From Halorubrum aquaticum (GTDB lineage Archaea > Halobacteriota > Halobacteria > Halobacteriales > Haloferacaceae), in assembly GCF_900113615.1 (NCBI RefSeq), contig NZ_FOPZ01000010.1:35191-99190 (forward strand): a stretch of 64,000 bases of DNA. Reading direction: 5' to 3'. Of the stretch, positions 1-8,877 are shown in pieces. The first letter of the stretch is position 1. Every line of letters begins with the position of its first letter. The position numbers and the translations under genes were made by a program. A model generated the notes under the pieces. That model did not search any database. It saw only the letters and a list, made by a program, of their open reading frames with translations, and was not told the origin of the DNA.

Positions 1-2
1 GC

Positions 3-188
3 TGGGGCGAGTGGGTCTCGGGCGTGAACCTCGCGCACGACTCCCACGAGTTCACCGACAACGGGGTCGTCGGCGACCCGACCGCGGGCGACGCCGAGCG
101 CGGCCGGGAGCTGCTCGACCTCGCGGGCGACGCGCTCGCCGAACTGGCGCGGACGGTCGTCGACCGGGAGACAGAAAACGACGGGTAG
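3..188 (+). CDS. Creatininase-family amidohydrolase, C-terminal fragment
   Basis: The reading frame enters from the left edge and stops at a TAG at 186-188, so only about 61 C-terminal residues are present. The visible segment has the pattern W-G-E-W, then SHEFTDNGVVGDPTAG, then a helix rich in Ala, Glu and Leu. This matches the end of creatininase-family enzymes, where GDP(T/R)-A-T-A-E-x-G precedes the last helix. These are metal-dependent amidohydrolases acting on creatinine-like or formamide substrates. Catalytic residues lie outside the window, so the substrate cannot be judged. The family call is moderately sure. Confidence 0.6.
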   Translation, partial: WGEWVSGVNLAHDSHEFTDNGVVGDPTAGDAERGRELLDLAGDALAELARTVVDRETENDG

Positions 189-193
189 CCCGC

Positions 194-478
194 TCAGATG
201 AGGTCGTCCGGGTCGTGGGCGTCGCGCATCCGACGCGCCTCCGCCGCGTAGCGCTCCCGTAGCTCCGGGTCGTCGACGGCCCCGAGCTCGCCCGGGCCGG
301 CCTCGACGGCCGCGGTGGTGTCCCGCACGTCCGAGAAGGACGTGAGCGCGCGCTCCTTCCGGAAGTACCGCTCGCCGTCCGGCGTGGCGTACGTGAGGAT
401 CACCACGTTCTGCTCGTCGTCGGAGTAGGTCCGCTCGACCAGCCAGACGCGAACGTCCTCCGTGGTTGGTTCCGCCAT
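194..478 (-). CDS. Conserved small acidic haloarchaeal protein
   Basis: A 94-residue acidic protein beginning MAEPTTEDVRVWLVERTY. The start chosen is the ATG at 478; an in-frame ATG nine codons upstream (505) is possible, but the MAEP start places the conserved-looking beta segment at the N-terminus. The first half alternates hydrophobic and charged residues (VWLVERTY, NVVILTYAT, ERYFRKERAL), suggesting a small beta-sheet domain; the second half is helical and ends HDPDDLI. No catalytic motif or membrane segment is visible. It converges with the creatininase-family gene, leaving five bases between stops. Function unknown. Confidence 0.6.
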   Translation of the reverse strand: MAEPTTEDVRVWLVERTYSDDEQNVVILTYATPDGERYFRKERALTSFSDVRDTTAAVEAGPGELGAVDDPELRERYAAEARRMRDAHDPDDLI

Positions 479-598
479 GTCGGAGGGTTGGGCCGCGCGG
501 GACATAAACGGCGGAGGGCGTTCCCGTTCGGGAAGACGACCCGAGGAGGACCCGAGCGCGGAGGGATCGGAAGACGCCGAGAGCCGAGAACGAGGAAG

Positions 599-997
599 CT
601 ACTCGTCGTCGTCGGCGTCCTGGAGCGCGCCGCGGATCGCGGGGACCGTCCCGGTGAGCGAGGCCACCTCCTCGGCGGCCGACTCGATGTCGCCCACGAG
701 CGACTGTAGGTCGGCGATCTCGTCTTCGAGGTCCTCGGCGTCCTCGAAGGCGTCGGCGCGCTCGCCGAGGACGTACGCCTTCTTCGCCGACCGGACGTGG
801 TCGACCGCGTCCCCGACGTCGAGAGCCGATTTGAGCCCGTTGAGCGCGCCGAGCACGTTCTCGGCGTCGGTCACCCACACGTCGTCGGGGTCGGGCAGTT
901 CCTCGCGGGCGGCTTCGAGGTGTTCCTCGACCTCCGCGCGGGTCTCCGCGGCCGCCTCCCCGAACAGGTCGTCGTCGTCGAACGTGGACTGGCTCAT
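599..997 (-). CDS. DUF5790-like haloarchaeal protein
   Basis: A 132-residue, very acidic, almost entirely helical protein (MSQSTFDDDDLFGEAAAE at the N-terminus). From memory it resembles the haloarchaea-restricted DUF5790 family. Helix 1 covers roughly residues 14-33, then PDPDDVWVTDAENVLGALNGL, then charged heptad-like stretches compatible with a short coiled coil, and a tail ending DADDDE. There is no signal peptide or cofactor motif. Function is unknown. Confidence 0.65.
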   Translation of the reverse strand: MSQSTFDDDDLFGEAAAETRAEVEEHLEAAREELPDPDDVWVTDAENVLGALNGLKSALDVGDAVDHVRSAKKAYVLGERADAFEDAEDLEDEIADLQSLVGDIESAAEEVASLTGTVPAIRGALQDADDDE

Positions 998-1100
998 GCG
1001 GGGACCGTCGTGCCGACGCGGTTTATATCCGAGCCCGAAAGCGAAAGTGAAATCCGGCGATAGCGTGGCCCCGTGTGGGATCGACGAAGTCGCGTGCGGC

Positions 1101-1262
1101 TCAGACCCGGCCGAGGAGTTCGAGCGTCACGAGGAGGATCGCGACCGTCAGGAACCCGGCGAGGACCGCCAGGGTACGCAGCCACGGGAGGACGGTCTCG
1201 GCGTCCGGCGTCGCCGCGATCAGGAGTCGGAGCGCCCGCGGGTCGGCCTCTCCCTCGTTCAT
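1101..1262 (-). CDS. Small single-span membrane protein (53 aa)
   Basis: A 53-residue reading frame begins with ATG at 1262 and stops with TGA at 1101-1103. The N-terminus is acidic (MNEGEADPRALRLL) and residues about 26-50 form one hydrophobic helix (LPWLRTLAVLAGFLTVAILL), so it is predicted to be a single-pass membrane peptide. It lies alone between the DUF5790-like gene and mdh. Codon use matches the neighbouring genes. No family is recognised. It could be a real small protein or a chance frame; the well-formed hydrophobic helix and acidic head favour the first. Confidence 0.45.
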   Translation of the reverse strand: MNEGEADPRALRLLIAATPDAETVLPWLRTLAVLAGFLTVAILLVTLELLGRV

Positions 1263-1330
1263 GTTCGAGCCACGGGGCGGCGACCAGATGAAGCCGACTA
1301 TGAGGCGTCCGTCCGGGATCGGCGAGGTCG

Positions 1331-1404
1331 GGAGCGGTGCGGAGCGAAACGGAGCGAAACGGAACGAGACGGAACGGTACGTACGGAACGGAGCGGTACG
1401 GATC
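1331..1404. repeat. 10-bp periodic purine-rich tract downstream of mdh
   Basis: Seven to eight adjoining 10-base units of the form GGAGCGAAAC or GGAACGGTAC occur between 1331 and 1404, just beyond the mdh stop at 1423. Two units (1341-1350 and 1351-1360) are identical and others differ at one to three positions. The period is close to one turn of B-DNA. No gene is predicted here. Confidence 0.6.
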
Positions 1405-1422
1405 CCGATGGAACCGCGTCGT

Positions 1423-2337
1423 CTACGCGATCTTCCCGTACTGCTCGGAGAGCTTCTCGGCGGCCTCGTCGAGGAGTTCGGTTTCGTACTCGTCGAGGTC
1501 CCACTCGATCACCTCCTCGACGCCGTCGGAACCGAGCTTCGCGGGGACGCCGAGCGCGGTGTCCTCGTAGCCGTACTCGCCGTCGAGCACGACCGAGCAG
1601 GGGAGCACCTCGCCGGTGTCGTCGAGGATGGCCTCGACCGTGTGCGCGACGCCGGTGGCGGGACCCCACTGGGTCGCGCCCTTCCGGCTTATCACGTCCA
1701 TCGCGGACTCCTGGAGGTCCGCTAAGATCTCCTCCCTCTCGTCGGCGTCGAACTCGGGATCGCGGCCGTTCACGCGTACCTTCGAGAAGACTGGCGCCTG
1801 CGCGTCGCCGTGCTCGCCGAGGATCGTCGCCTCGACGTTCTTCACGGGCGCGTCGAACCGCTCGGAGAGGACGTATCGGAAGCGCGCGGAGTCGAGCCGC
1901 CCGCCGAAGCCGACCACCTGACCGCGGTCGCGGTCGCCCGCCTCGTAGAGGTGTCGGTTGAGCAGGTCGACCGGGTTCGAGGTGGTGACCGTGACGAAGT
2001 CGTCGTTGTGCTCGGCGAGCGACGAGCCGATGTCCTCCATGATCGGGGCGTTGTCGCCGGCCAGGTCGATCCGGGTCTGTCCCTCCTTCCGGGGGATCCC
2101 CGCCGTGATCACGACGACGTCCGAGCCCGCGGTGTCCGCGTACTCGCCCTGTCTGACCGTCGTGTTCGAGTCGTAGGCGACGCCGTGGTTCGCGTCCGCC
2201 GCCTGGCCGATCGTCGTCTCGCGCTGGTCCGGGATGTCGACGAAGACGAGCTCGTCGACCACGTCGCGCAGTGCGAGGTTGTAGCCGGCCGCGGCACCCA
2301 CCGTCCCCGCCGCGCCGATCACGCTGACTTTACTCAT
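1423..2337 (-). CDS. mdh: Malate dehydrogenase (LDH-like, halophilic)
   Basis: Catalyses NAD-dependent interconversion of malate and oxaloacetate in the cytoplasm (citric acid cycle). The protein has 304 residues, the length of the classic haloarchaeal lactate-dehydrogenase-like malate dehydrogenase. It starts [16 protein letters not shown], where the GxxGxxG loop binds the dinucleotide. Further signatures are [16 protein letters not shown] (substrate loop with Arg), [22 protein letters not shown] and the catalytic-His segment [17 protein letters not shown]. The ATG at 2337 is chosen because the Rossmann strand begins at once; the frame stays open upstream without support. It is monocistronic, with a short AT-containing leader. 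Confidence 0.95.
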   Translation of the reverse strand: MSKVSVIGAAGTVGAAAGYNLALRDVVDELVFVDIPDQRETTIGQAADANHGVAYDSNTTVRQGEYADTAGSDVVVITAGIPRKEGQTRIDLAGDNAPIMEDIGSSLAEHNDDFVTVTTSNPVDLLNRHLYEAGDRDRGQVVGFGGRLDSARFRYVLSERFDAPVKNVEATILGEHGDAQAPVFSKVRVNGRDPEFDADEREEILADLQESAMDVISRKGATQWGPATGVAHTVEAILDDTGEVLPCSVVLDGEYGYEDTALGVPAKLGSDGVEEVIEWDLDEYETELLDEAAEKLSEQYGKIA

Positions 2338-2490
2338 GTCACCTGATACCGCGGTCGGACGGCGAGTAAACGTTTCGGAACCGACGGTTCGGAACGACGG
2401 TTGGGCATCGATTTTCGCCGTCGACTTTCGCCGCCGATTCCCACGAGCGTCGCGAAAACCATAACTCCGGCCGCCGCACACTCCCTCGTA

Positions 2491-3084
2491 GTGCCGACGT
2501 TCCGCTACCCGTGTCCCGGCTGCCGGACGACCAACAGCCTCCACGACGCCGACTGCGAGTTCGAGGGCGTGAGCTGGCCGACCGTCGAGAAGGCGTACAC
2601 GGACCTGCTGTCGGTCCTCACGAGCGAGCCCGACGGGCTCCCCGAGCCGGCGCTCCGGGAGGCGGTCCCCGGCGAGTGGGGCGGGCTCCACAAGGCCGCG
2701 CTGGGCGCGCTCGAACGCGAGCAGCGGGTCATCCGCGACGACGACGACCTCAGACTGCTCACCGCCGCGGAGTTCAAGGAGCTCGTCTCGGAGCCGACCC
2801 GCGAGCCGATGCGAACCGTCTACGAGCGCGGCTCCGTCCCCGGCTGTCACGACAACGCCGTCTTCGCGATGGTCGCGTGGTACGAGATGGTGGGGCTCTC
2901 CTGGCCGGAGACGAAGGAGAACGTCGTGGAGTGGCTCCGGACCTCCGGCGCGTGGGACCGCGGCGGCTTCGAGGAGTCCTCGCCCGAGGAGCTCGTCGAG
3001 TCGAAACGCCACGTGTACGACGCCGGATACGGCTGGAAGGAGAAGGGACAGGCGGCGAAGCGGGTCATCGAGCGACACGGCTGA
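2491..3084 (+). CDS. Conserved haloarchaeal protein with N-terminal Cys motif
   Basis: A 197-residue protein starting at GTG 2491 ([25 protein letters not shown]). The opening CPGC plus the nearby His and Cys suggest a small zinc site (C-x2-C ... H-x3-C). The middle looks like a winged-helix or helical domain ([30 protein letters not shown] resembles a DNA-binding wing), and the C-terminal part is Trp-rich and helical. The domain order suggests a nucleic-acid-binding role, but this is inference. The GTG start is chosen because it immediately precedes the Cys motif; an upstream in-frame ATG would add low-complexity sequence. Exact family unknown. Confidence 0.6.
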   Translation: MPTFRYPCPGCRTTNSLHDADCEFEGVSWPTVEKAYTDLLSVLTSEPDGLPEPALREAVPGEWGGLHKAALGALEREQRVIRDDDDLRLLTAAEFKELVSEPTREPMRTVYERGSVPGCHDNAVFAMVAWYEMVGLSWPETKENVVEWLRTSGAWDRGGFEESSPEELVESKRHVYDAGYGWKEKGQAAKRVIERHG

Positions 3085-3130
3085 CCGTCGACGCCGCCCC
3101 GTTTAAGCCCCGTCGGGACGTTTCACGACC

Positions 3131-4531
3131 GTGACACACCCGGAAGCGGGAGCGGCGTCGATCGACGGCGCGGACGAGGTCGCGGCGTCCTCGTCGGAGG
3201 GGAGTTCCTCGAGGCCTCCGGCCGTCTCGAATCCCCGCCGCGCGCTCGCCGTGGTGATCGGCGTCGTGTTCATCGACCTCGTCGGCTTCGGGATCGTGAT
3301 CCCGATCCTTCCCTTCTACGTGCGGTCGTTCGGCGTCAGCGACGCCTTCATCGGGCTGCTCGCGGCGTCGTACTCGCTCGCACAGTTCCTCGCCGCGCCC
3401 ACGCTCGGACGGCTCTCCGATCGGATCGGTCGGAGACCCGTTCTGCTCGCGTCGCTCGCGACCGCCGGGGTCGCGTGGGTGACGTTCGGCTACGCCGGGG
3501 AGTCCGGCGCGCGCTTCGGAACGACCGCCGCGCTCGCGACGCTCTTCGCCTCCCGGACCCTCGCGGGAGCGATGGGGGGCAACATCGCCGCCGCGCAGGC
3601 GTACGTCGCCGACATCACCCCGCGGGACCGGCGAGCGGGCGCGCTCGGGCTCGTCGGCGCCTCGTTCGCGCTCGGGTTCGTCTTCGGGCCGGCCATCGGC
3701 GGGCTGCTCGCCGCCGACCCCGTGGTCGCCCGCGCCGACGCGCTCCTCCCGTCGTTCGTCCCGGCGACGCCGTACTCGCTGCCGAGCTTCGCCGCCGCCG
3801 GGATGAGCTTCCTCGCGGTCGGCATGGGCGGTCTCTTCCTCGAGGAGCCGGACCGCGACCGCTCCGGCGGATCGGCCGCCCGGACGACCGCGATCGGACA
3901 GTTCCGGGAGGCGCTCGACTCCGTCACCCTCCGGCCGCTCACGGTCGCGTACTTCCTCGTCGCCGTCGCGTTCGCGGGCGTACAGGTGATGTTCATTCCG
4001 TACGTCGCCGACGCGTTCGGCTACGACGCGACCGCCGCCGCGTTCCTGCTCACCTACGTGGGCGTCCTCGGCGCGGTGAACCAAGGCGTGCTCGTCGGAC
4101 GGCTCTCGCGGGTCGTCCCCTCCCGAACGCTCGTCGCCGCCGGCTCCGTGGTCCTCGGCGGGGCGCTCGTCGCGATCCCGACGACCGGGGTCGTCGACCG
4201 CGTCGCCGGCGGCGTCGCCGTCGGCGGCCCGGCGTGGCTCACGCTCCCGCTCGTGCTCCTCCTCGTCGCGCTCGCGGCGCTCTCGTTGGGGAACGCCCTC
4301 GTCAACGTCTCGCTGGCGACGCTCGTCTCGGCGTCCGCCGGCGACGCCGAACAGGGGGCCGCTTTCGGCGTCACGCAGGGCGCGTCGAGCCTCGGCCGGA
4401 CCGTCGGCCCGCCGCTGATGGCGGTGTTGTACACGGTCGCCGTCGCCTCGCCGTTCCTCGTCGGCGCCGTGCTCCTCGTCCCGGTCGCCGTCGCGTTCGG
4501 GCGGCGGTCAGGCGGCGTTCGGACCGAGTGA
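3131..4531 (+). CDS. MFS transporter, multidrug/tetracycline-exporter type
   Basis: A 466-residue integral membrane protein of the major facilitator superfamily. After an acidic N-terminal extension of about 35 residues, twelve hydrophobic segments follow. The loop between helices 2 and 3 carries GRLSDRIGRRPVLL, the MFS signature, and helix 5 carries the antiporter-like motif GALGLVGASFALGFVFGPAIGG. These point to the 12-helix drug:H+ antiporter (DHA1) group. Substrate cannot be read from sequence. It starts with GTG at 3131, 46 bases after the previous stop, so it may be co-transcribed with the upstream gene. Confidence 0.85.
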   Translation: MTHPEAGAASIDGADEVAASSSEGSSSRPPAVSNPRRALAVVIGVVFIDLVGFGIVIPILPFYVRSFGVSDAFIGLLAASYSLAQFLAAPTLGRLSDRIGRRPVLLASLATAGVAWVTFGYAGESGARFGTTAALATLFASRTLAGAMGGNIAAAQAYVADITPRDRRAGALGLVGASFALGFVFGPAIGGLLAADPVVARADALLPSFVPATPYSLPSFAAAGMSFLAVGMGGLFLEEPDRDRSGGSAARTTAIGQFREALDSVTLRPLTVAYFLVAVAFAGVQVMFIPYVADAFGYDATAAAFLLTYVGVLGAVNQGVLVGRLSRVVPSRTLVAAGSVVLGGALVAIPTTGVVDRVAGGVAVGGPAWLTLPLVLLLVALAALSLGNALVNVSLATLVSASAGDAEQGAAFGVTQGASSLGRTVGPPLMAVLYTVAVASPFLVGAVLLVPVAVAFGRRSGGVRTE

Positions 4532-4573
4532 CCGCGACAGTTTTACGCCGACCGTCGTCGTCGTAGCCGACAC

Positions 4574-6364
4574 ATGCTCCCCGACGTCGTCCCCGCGTGG
4601 CCCGCCGTCGGGTCGATCGCCGGCGGGGTCGGCGCGCTCGGGCTGGCGTGGGCGATCCGCCGCCACCGCGGCCGGCCCGGCGTCCATTGGTTCCTCGGGG
4701 TGTTCGCCGCGCAGGCGACGTGGTGTCTCTCCTACGGGGTCGGGCTGCTCGTCGACGACCTCGCGATCCGAATCCTCCTGGAGGCGACGACCTGGCTCGG
4801 GATCGTCTGGACCGGCGTCGCGTTCCTCGGCTTCGCGCTCGCGTACACGGGACGGAGCGACGTGCTTCGGAGTCGCCTCTTCGTTGCCGCCGTCGGCTTC
4901 GGCCTCCTCTCGACGCTCGTGCTTGCCACCAACCCGGTCCACGGCGCGTTCTGGACGGGGTTCGGGGTCGACCCCGTCTTCGGCGTGTCGACCGTCTCGT
5001 ACGCCTTCGGCCCGTGGGCGTACCTCGTCGTCGCCGTCGAGACGGTGCTCGTCGCGAGCGCGGTGTTCCTGCTCGTCGACACGCTTCTCAGTTACGGCCC
5101 GCTCTATCGCCGCGAGAGCGCCGCGGTCGCGTTGAGCTCGCTTCCGCCCGGATTCGCCCTGGTCGCGTGGACGCTCGAGATCGGTCCAGTCCCGCAGCTC
5201 CAGCTCGCGCCGCTCATGTTCGTCCCGCACGTGCTGCTCGACGCGTACGCGTTCGACCGCGCCGAGATGTTCGATCGACACCCGACGACCAGCCGCGCCG
5301 CCGAGCGCACGGCGATCGACGACCTGACCGACCCCGTGATCGCGCTCTCGCTCGACCGACGGATCGTCCGGCTCAACCCGGCCGCCGAGACGCTCCTCGG
5401 GGTCGAGGCCGCGACCGCCCGCGACCGGCCGCTCGACGCGTTCCTCGACGTGCCGATCGGCGGCGAGAACGACGAGGGCGACGAGACCGACGACGCGGAC
5501 GCCGAAGTGGCGGTCGAGACGCGGGGGCGGCGACGAACCTACGCGGTGTCGACCTCGAAGCTGACCGATCCGAACGGAACCCACGTGGGGTACACCGTCG
5601 TCCTCTCGGACGTCACCGAACGCGAGCGCCGCCGGCAACAGCTGGAGGTGCTCAACCGGGTGCTCCGCCACAACCTCCGCAACGACGCCGGCGTCGTCAA
5701 CGGGTACGGCGAACTGCTCGTCGAGCGGCTCGAGGACCCCGAACTCGTGCGGATGGCGGACGCTATCGAGCGACGCTCCGGCGCGCTGGCCGCGCTCGGC
5801 GAGAAGGCCGGAACCGTCGAGTCGCTGCTCGACGACGCCGACCCGACCGCGGTCGACGTCGACGAGACGGCCGAGTCGATCGTGGCCGCCGCCCGCGATC
5901 GAACGCCGAGCGCGACGGTCGAACTCGTGATCGGCACGGAAACGGGGGGCGGACCCGGGGCCGAGATCGGTACCGTCCGTCTCAGAGCCGACGCGCTCCG
6001 GGCGATACTCGAGAACAGCGTGGAGAACGCGATCGAACACCACGACGGCGAGGGGACGGAACGCGAGGACGGCGGGCCGTGGGTCCGGGTGACGCTTCGG
6101 CGCGAGAGCGCGGAGGGCGGCGAGAACGACGGCGGTCGGAACCGCCTCGTCCTCGTCGTCGAGGACGACGGACCGGGGATCCCCGACCACGAGGTGAAGG
6201 CGGTCGAGTCGGGCCGGGAGACCGCGCTCGAGCACGGCTCCGGGCTCGGACTGTGGGTCGTCGAGTGGGCCGCCGGCGCGCTGGGAGCCGACGTGGAGTA
6301 CGCCGACCGCGACCCGCGCGGAACGCGGGTGACGGCGTCGGTCCCGGTCGCGGACGAGGAGTGA
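4574..6364 (+). CDS. Membrane sensor histidine kinase (7TM-PAS-HisKA-HATPase)
   Basis: A 596-residue two-component sensor kinase. Residues about 1-235 contain seven hydrophobic helices (7TM sensor type). A PAS-like segment follows (about 255-355: LTDPVIALSLDRRIVRLNPAAETLLGV). The phospho-acceptor region is LNRVLRHNLRNDAGVVNGYGELL, with the haloarchaeal H-box RHNLRN. The ATP-binding domain shows an N-box (ENSVENAIEHH), a G1 box (DDGPGIP) and a G2 box (GSGLGLWVVEW). No response regulator is adjacent, so the partner must be encoded elsewhere. Signal unknown. Confidence 0.9.
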   Translation: MLPDVVPAWPAVGSIAGGVGALGLAWAIRRHRGRPGVHWFLGVFAAQATWCLSYGVGLLVDDLAIRILLEATTWLGIVWTGVAFLGFALAYTGRSDVLRSRLFVAAVGFGLLSTLVLATNPVHGAFWTGFGVDPVFGVSTVSYAFGPWAYLVVAVETVLVASAVFLLVDTLLSYGPLYRRESAAVALSSLPPGFALVAWTLEIGPVPQLQLAPLMFVPHVLLDAYAFDRAEMFDRHPTTSRAAERTAIDDLTDPVIALSLDRRIVRLNPAAETLLGVEAATARDRPLDAFLDVPIGGENDEGDETDDADAEVAVETRGRRRTYAVSTSKLTDPNGTHVGYTVVLSDVTERERRRQQLEVLNRVLRHNLRNDAGVVNGYGELLVERLEDPELVRMADAIERRSGALAALGEKAGTVESLLDDADPTAVDVDETAESIVAAARDRTPSATVELVIGTETGGGPGAEIGTVRLRADALRAILENSVENAIEHHDGEGTEREDGGPWVRVTLRRESAEGGENDGGRNRLVLVVEDDGPGIPDHEVKAVESGRETALEHGSGLGLWVVEWAAGALGADVEYADRDPRGTRVTASVPVADEE

Positions 6365-6412
6365 TGCGCCGATCGTGTTCGAACGAGCCCGAAAGGGCCG
6401 TTTCCCCGCTTC

Positions 6413-7156
6413 TCAGTCGCTCTGGATACGTGGCGCGAGCATATACGTCACGTGGCCCAACCCCTCGCCGAAGCCGTAGTGGAGCTTGACGGGGAACTCC
6501 TCGCCGAGCTCGACGGTGACCTCGGCGTCGCCGGGGATCGCCTTGTTCATGTCCTTGAGGTAATCGAGGCTGAAAAGCGAGTCCGCGGAGCCGGCGGTGA
6601 GCGCGATGAGGTCCTCGCGGGCGAGCTCCAAGTCGACGTCGTCGGTGTCGCCTTCCGCCTCGATGAGGAACGTCTCCGCGGTCTCGTCGACGCGCAGCCG
6701 GATGTGGTCGGAGACCATGTCGGCGGCCTTCACGCCGCGGTCGAGCTGTGCACCCTCGACGACGATCTCCGCGGGGAGGTCCAGGTCGGGAATGTCGGGC
6801 TCCTGGCGGATCGAGTCCGGGTCGATGAGCGCGAGCGTGTACGAGAGCCCGTCCGTCTCGATGTGGAGCTTGCGGGTCTCCTCGTCGAGTTCGAGGTGGA
6901 TCAGGTCTCCGGAGTTGGCCATACCGGCGATGTCCTCGAGGCGGGCGAGGTTGACGCCGATGACGCCGCCGTCGGCCTCGTAGGACTCGAACGCGGCGGC
7001 CTCGAGGGTGAGATCGACCATGCCGACGTTCGCGGGATCGACCGCGCGGATCGAGAGCGCCTCCTCGTTCAGGCGGATCTTACACTCGTCGACCAGCACG
7101 CTCACCGAATCGAGCGCGTCCTGCAGCGTCGACGCGCTCACGATGGCCTTGAACAT
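6413..7156 (-). CDS. pcn: DNA polymerase sliding clamp PCNA
   Basis: A 247-residue sliding clamp that encircles DNA as a homotrimer and tethers polymerases, ligase and FEN1. Start [27 protein letters not shown] and the segment [16 protein letters not shown] are typical of archaeal PCNA; the C-terminal strand is [12 protein letters not shown]. Length matches the family exactly. The surface is rich in Asp and Glu, as in the Haloferax protein. The short upstream gap (7157-7228) contains TTTTTAGGGG on the coding strand, a plausible TATA element. It is transcribed away from the phosphohexomutase's 3' end. Confidence 0.96.
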   Translation of the reverse strand: MFKAIVSASTLQDALDSVSVLVDECKIRLNEEALSIRAVDPANVGMVDLTLEAAAFESYEADGGVIGVNLARLEDIAGMANSGDLIHLELDEETRKLHIETDGLSYTLALIDPDSIRQEPDIPDLDLPAEIVVEGAQLDRGVKAADMVSDHIRLRVDETAETFLIEAEGDTDDVDLELAREDLIALTAGSADSLFSLDYLKDMNKAIPGDAEVTVELGEEFPVKLHYGFGEGLGHVTYMLAPRIQSD

Positions 7157-7228
7157 ATACGAGCGACTAGGGTGGTATCCCCTAAAAAGGCACCCAATCC
7201 GAGCGCCTCCGCGTCGCTCGCAGCCGGC

Positions 7229-8608
7229 TCACACGAGGGGTTCGACGAGTTCGCGGCCCGCCGCCAGCAGCGCCTCGACCCGGTCGTCCGAGTCCGCCTC
7301 GGCGTAGACGCGCAGCTTCGGCTCGGTCCCCGAGGGGCGGACGAGGAGCCAGGAGCCGTTCTCCAAGAGGAGCTTGAACCCGTCGAGCGTGACGACCTCC
7401 GCGACCGCGTGGCCGTCGACCGACTTGGGGATGTGACCCTCCAACTCGGCGAGGACCGCCTCCTTGCGGTCGTCGGGGCAGTCGATCGACACCTTCCCGG
7501 CGGCGATGTGGCCGTGTTCGTCGAGCAGGCGGTCGACGCGGTCGTCGAACGGCTCCGCCTCGGTCGCGTCGGCGGCGAGCAGCGCCATCAACACGCCGTC
7601 CTTCTCGCGGACGTGCCCGCGCACGGAGAAGCCGCCGGACTCCTCGCCGCCGAACAGCGCGTCGTGTTCGCCCATCGCCTCGGCGACCCACTTGAACCCG
7701 ACGGGCGTCTCGTACACCTCCTCGCCGTGTGCCTCCGCGATCCGGTCGACGAGGAACGTCGTGGAGACGGTCCGAACCGCCGGGCCGGAGTCGGTCTCCA
7801 GCAGCCGGTCGTAGCAGGCGGCGTAGAAGAGGTTGGCGTCGAGCACGCCACGCTCGGGCGTCACAACCGCGACCCGGTCGGAGTCGCCGTCGTTGGCGAC
7901 GCCGAGGTCGATATCGTTTTCGGGGTCGGTCACCAGTTCCGCGAGCTCCTCGAGGTGCTCCGCGCTCGGTTCGGGGGACTCCCCGCCGAACGTCGGGTCC
8001 CGGTCACAGCGCAGACGACGCACCTCCGCGCCGGCCGACTCGAGGAGCGCGTCCGTCACGCCGCGACCGCTGCCGTGCATCGCGTCGTACGCGACCGTGA
8101 GCCCGTCGAGGTCGGCGTCGACGAGGTCGCGGGCGGCCTCGGCGTGCGGGGTCACGAAGTCGTGGCGTCGGACCTCGCCGCGTTCGTCCTCGGGAAGGAG
8201 GTCGGGCTCCGCGAGCCGCGAGACGACGTCCTCGGTCACCGCGGGCAGCGCGGGGGCCCCGTCGCTGGGGATGAACTTCACGCCGTTGTACTCGGGCGGG
8301 TTGTGGGAGGCGGTGACCATACACGCGCCCGCCAGTCCCTCCGCGACGATCCCGTAGGCGATCAGGGGGGTGGGCACGTCGCGTTCGGGCAACAACACGT
8401 CGAAGCCGTTCCCCGAGAGCACCTCGGCGAGGCTCTCGGCGAACCCCTCGGAGGTCTCGCGGGCGTCGTACCCCACCGCGACCGGCTCGTCGTGGCCCGC
8501 CGCCTCGAGGTGGTCGGCGACCGCCTGTCCCACGATCCGCACGCGCTCGTCGGTGAAAGTGTCGAGCGTCGCCCGCCAACCGTCCGTGCCGAAGGAGATC
8601 CGGTCCAT
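7229..8608 (-). CDS. Phosphohexomutase (phosphoglucomutase/phosphomannomutase/GlmM family)
   Basis: A 459-residue alpha-D-phosphohexomutase that moves phosphate between C1 and C6 of hexose or hexosamine phosphates. The start MDRISFGTDGWRATLDTFTDE places the family motif FGTDGWR at the N-terminus; an upstream extension is in frame but has no family similarity. The catalytic phosphoserine loop is TASHNPPEYNGVK, the metal loop is DLGVANDGDSDRV, the sugar loop is FGGEESGG and the phosphate-binding loop is RPSGTEPKLRVYAE. Haloarchaea carry several paralogues, so glucose, mannose or glucosamine specificity cannot be assigned from sequence. Confidence 0.9.
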   Translation of the reverse strand: MDRISFGTDGWRATLDTFTDERVRIVGQAVADHLEAAGHDEPVAVGYDARETSEGFAESLAEVLSGNGFDVLLPERDVPTPLIAYGIVAEGLAGACMVTASHNPPEYNGVKFIPSDGAPALPAVTEDVVSRLAEPDLLPEDERGEVRRHDFVTPHAEAARDLVDADLDGLTVAYDAMHGSGRGVTDALLESAGAEVRRLRCDRDPTFGGESPEPSAEHLEELAELVTDPENDIDLGVANDGDSDRVAVVTPERGVLDANLFYAACYDRLLETDSGPAVRTVSTTFLVDRIAEAHGEEVYETPVGFKWVAEAMGEHDALFGGEESGGFSVRGHVREKDGVLMALLAADATEAEPFDDRVDRLLDEHGHIAAGKVSIDCPDDRKEAVLAELEGHIPKSVDGHAVAEVVTLDGFKLLLENGSWLLVRPSGTEPKLRVYAEADSDDRVEALLAAGRELVEPLV

Positions 8609-8710
8609 GTCCGCACCCTGGACGGCCGGGACCATAACGTCCGGTGTCGCTCGCGAACCTTGCGTGGGAGTCGGCGACGTGAACCGGGGGGCGAATCGCT
8701 CAGTACACCA

Positions 8711-8848
8711 CCTTTTTCTCGTCGAGTCCCCTCGCTCACTGCGTTCGCTTCGGGAACCGCTCCTCGAAAAACCTGGAGGGAAAAAGGCCGACGGCTCGGC
8801 GTTCGCCTCGCCGTCGGTGAACCGCTCGCTTCGCTCGCGGATGTTCAC
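8711..8848. repeat. Hairpin-rich intergenic segment with nested inverted repeats
   Basis: Four inverted-repeat relations are visible: CCTTTTT (8711-8717) with AAAAAGG (8781-8787); TCCC near 8737 with GGGA near 8752; CCGACGGC (8788-8795) with GCCGTCGG (8810-8817); and GTGAAC (8817-8822) with GTTCAC (8843-8848). There is no plausible coding frame. The layout suggests a folded transcript, a terminator of the preceding region or a decayed mobile repeat. Confidence 0.5.
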
Positions 8849-8877
8849 TACAGATGAAGAACTGACCGATTCATGCG

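Noticed and set aside
1423..3078. A 551-residue minus-strand frame extending mdh upstream
   Set aside because: Only the last 304 residues have malate dehydrogenase likeness; the upstream part is antisense to the Cys-motif gene at 2491-3084 and is a GC-frame shadow.
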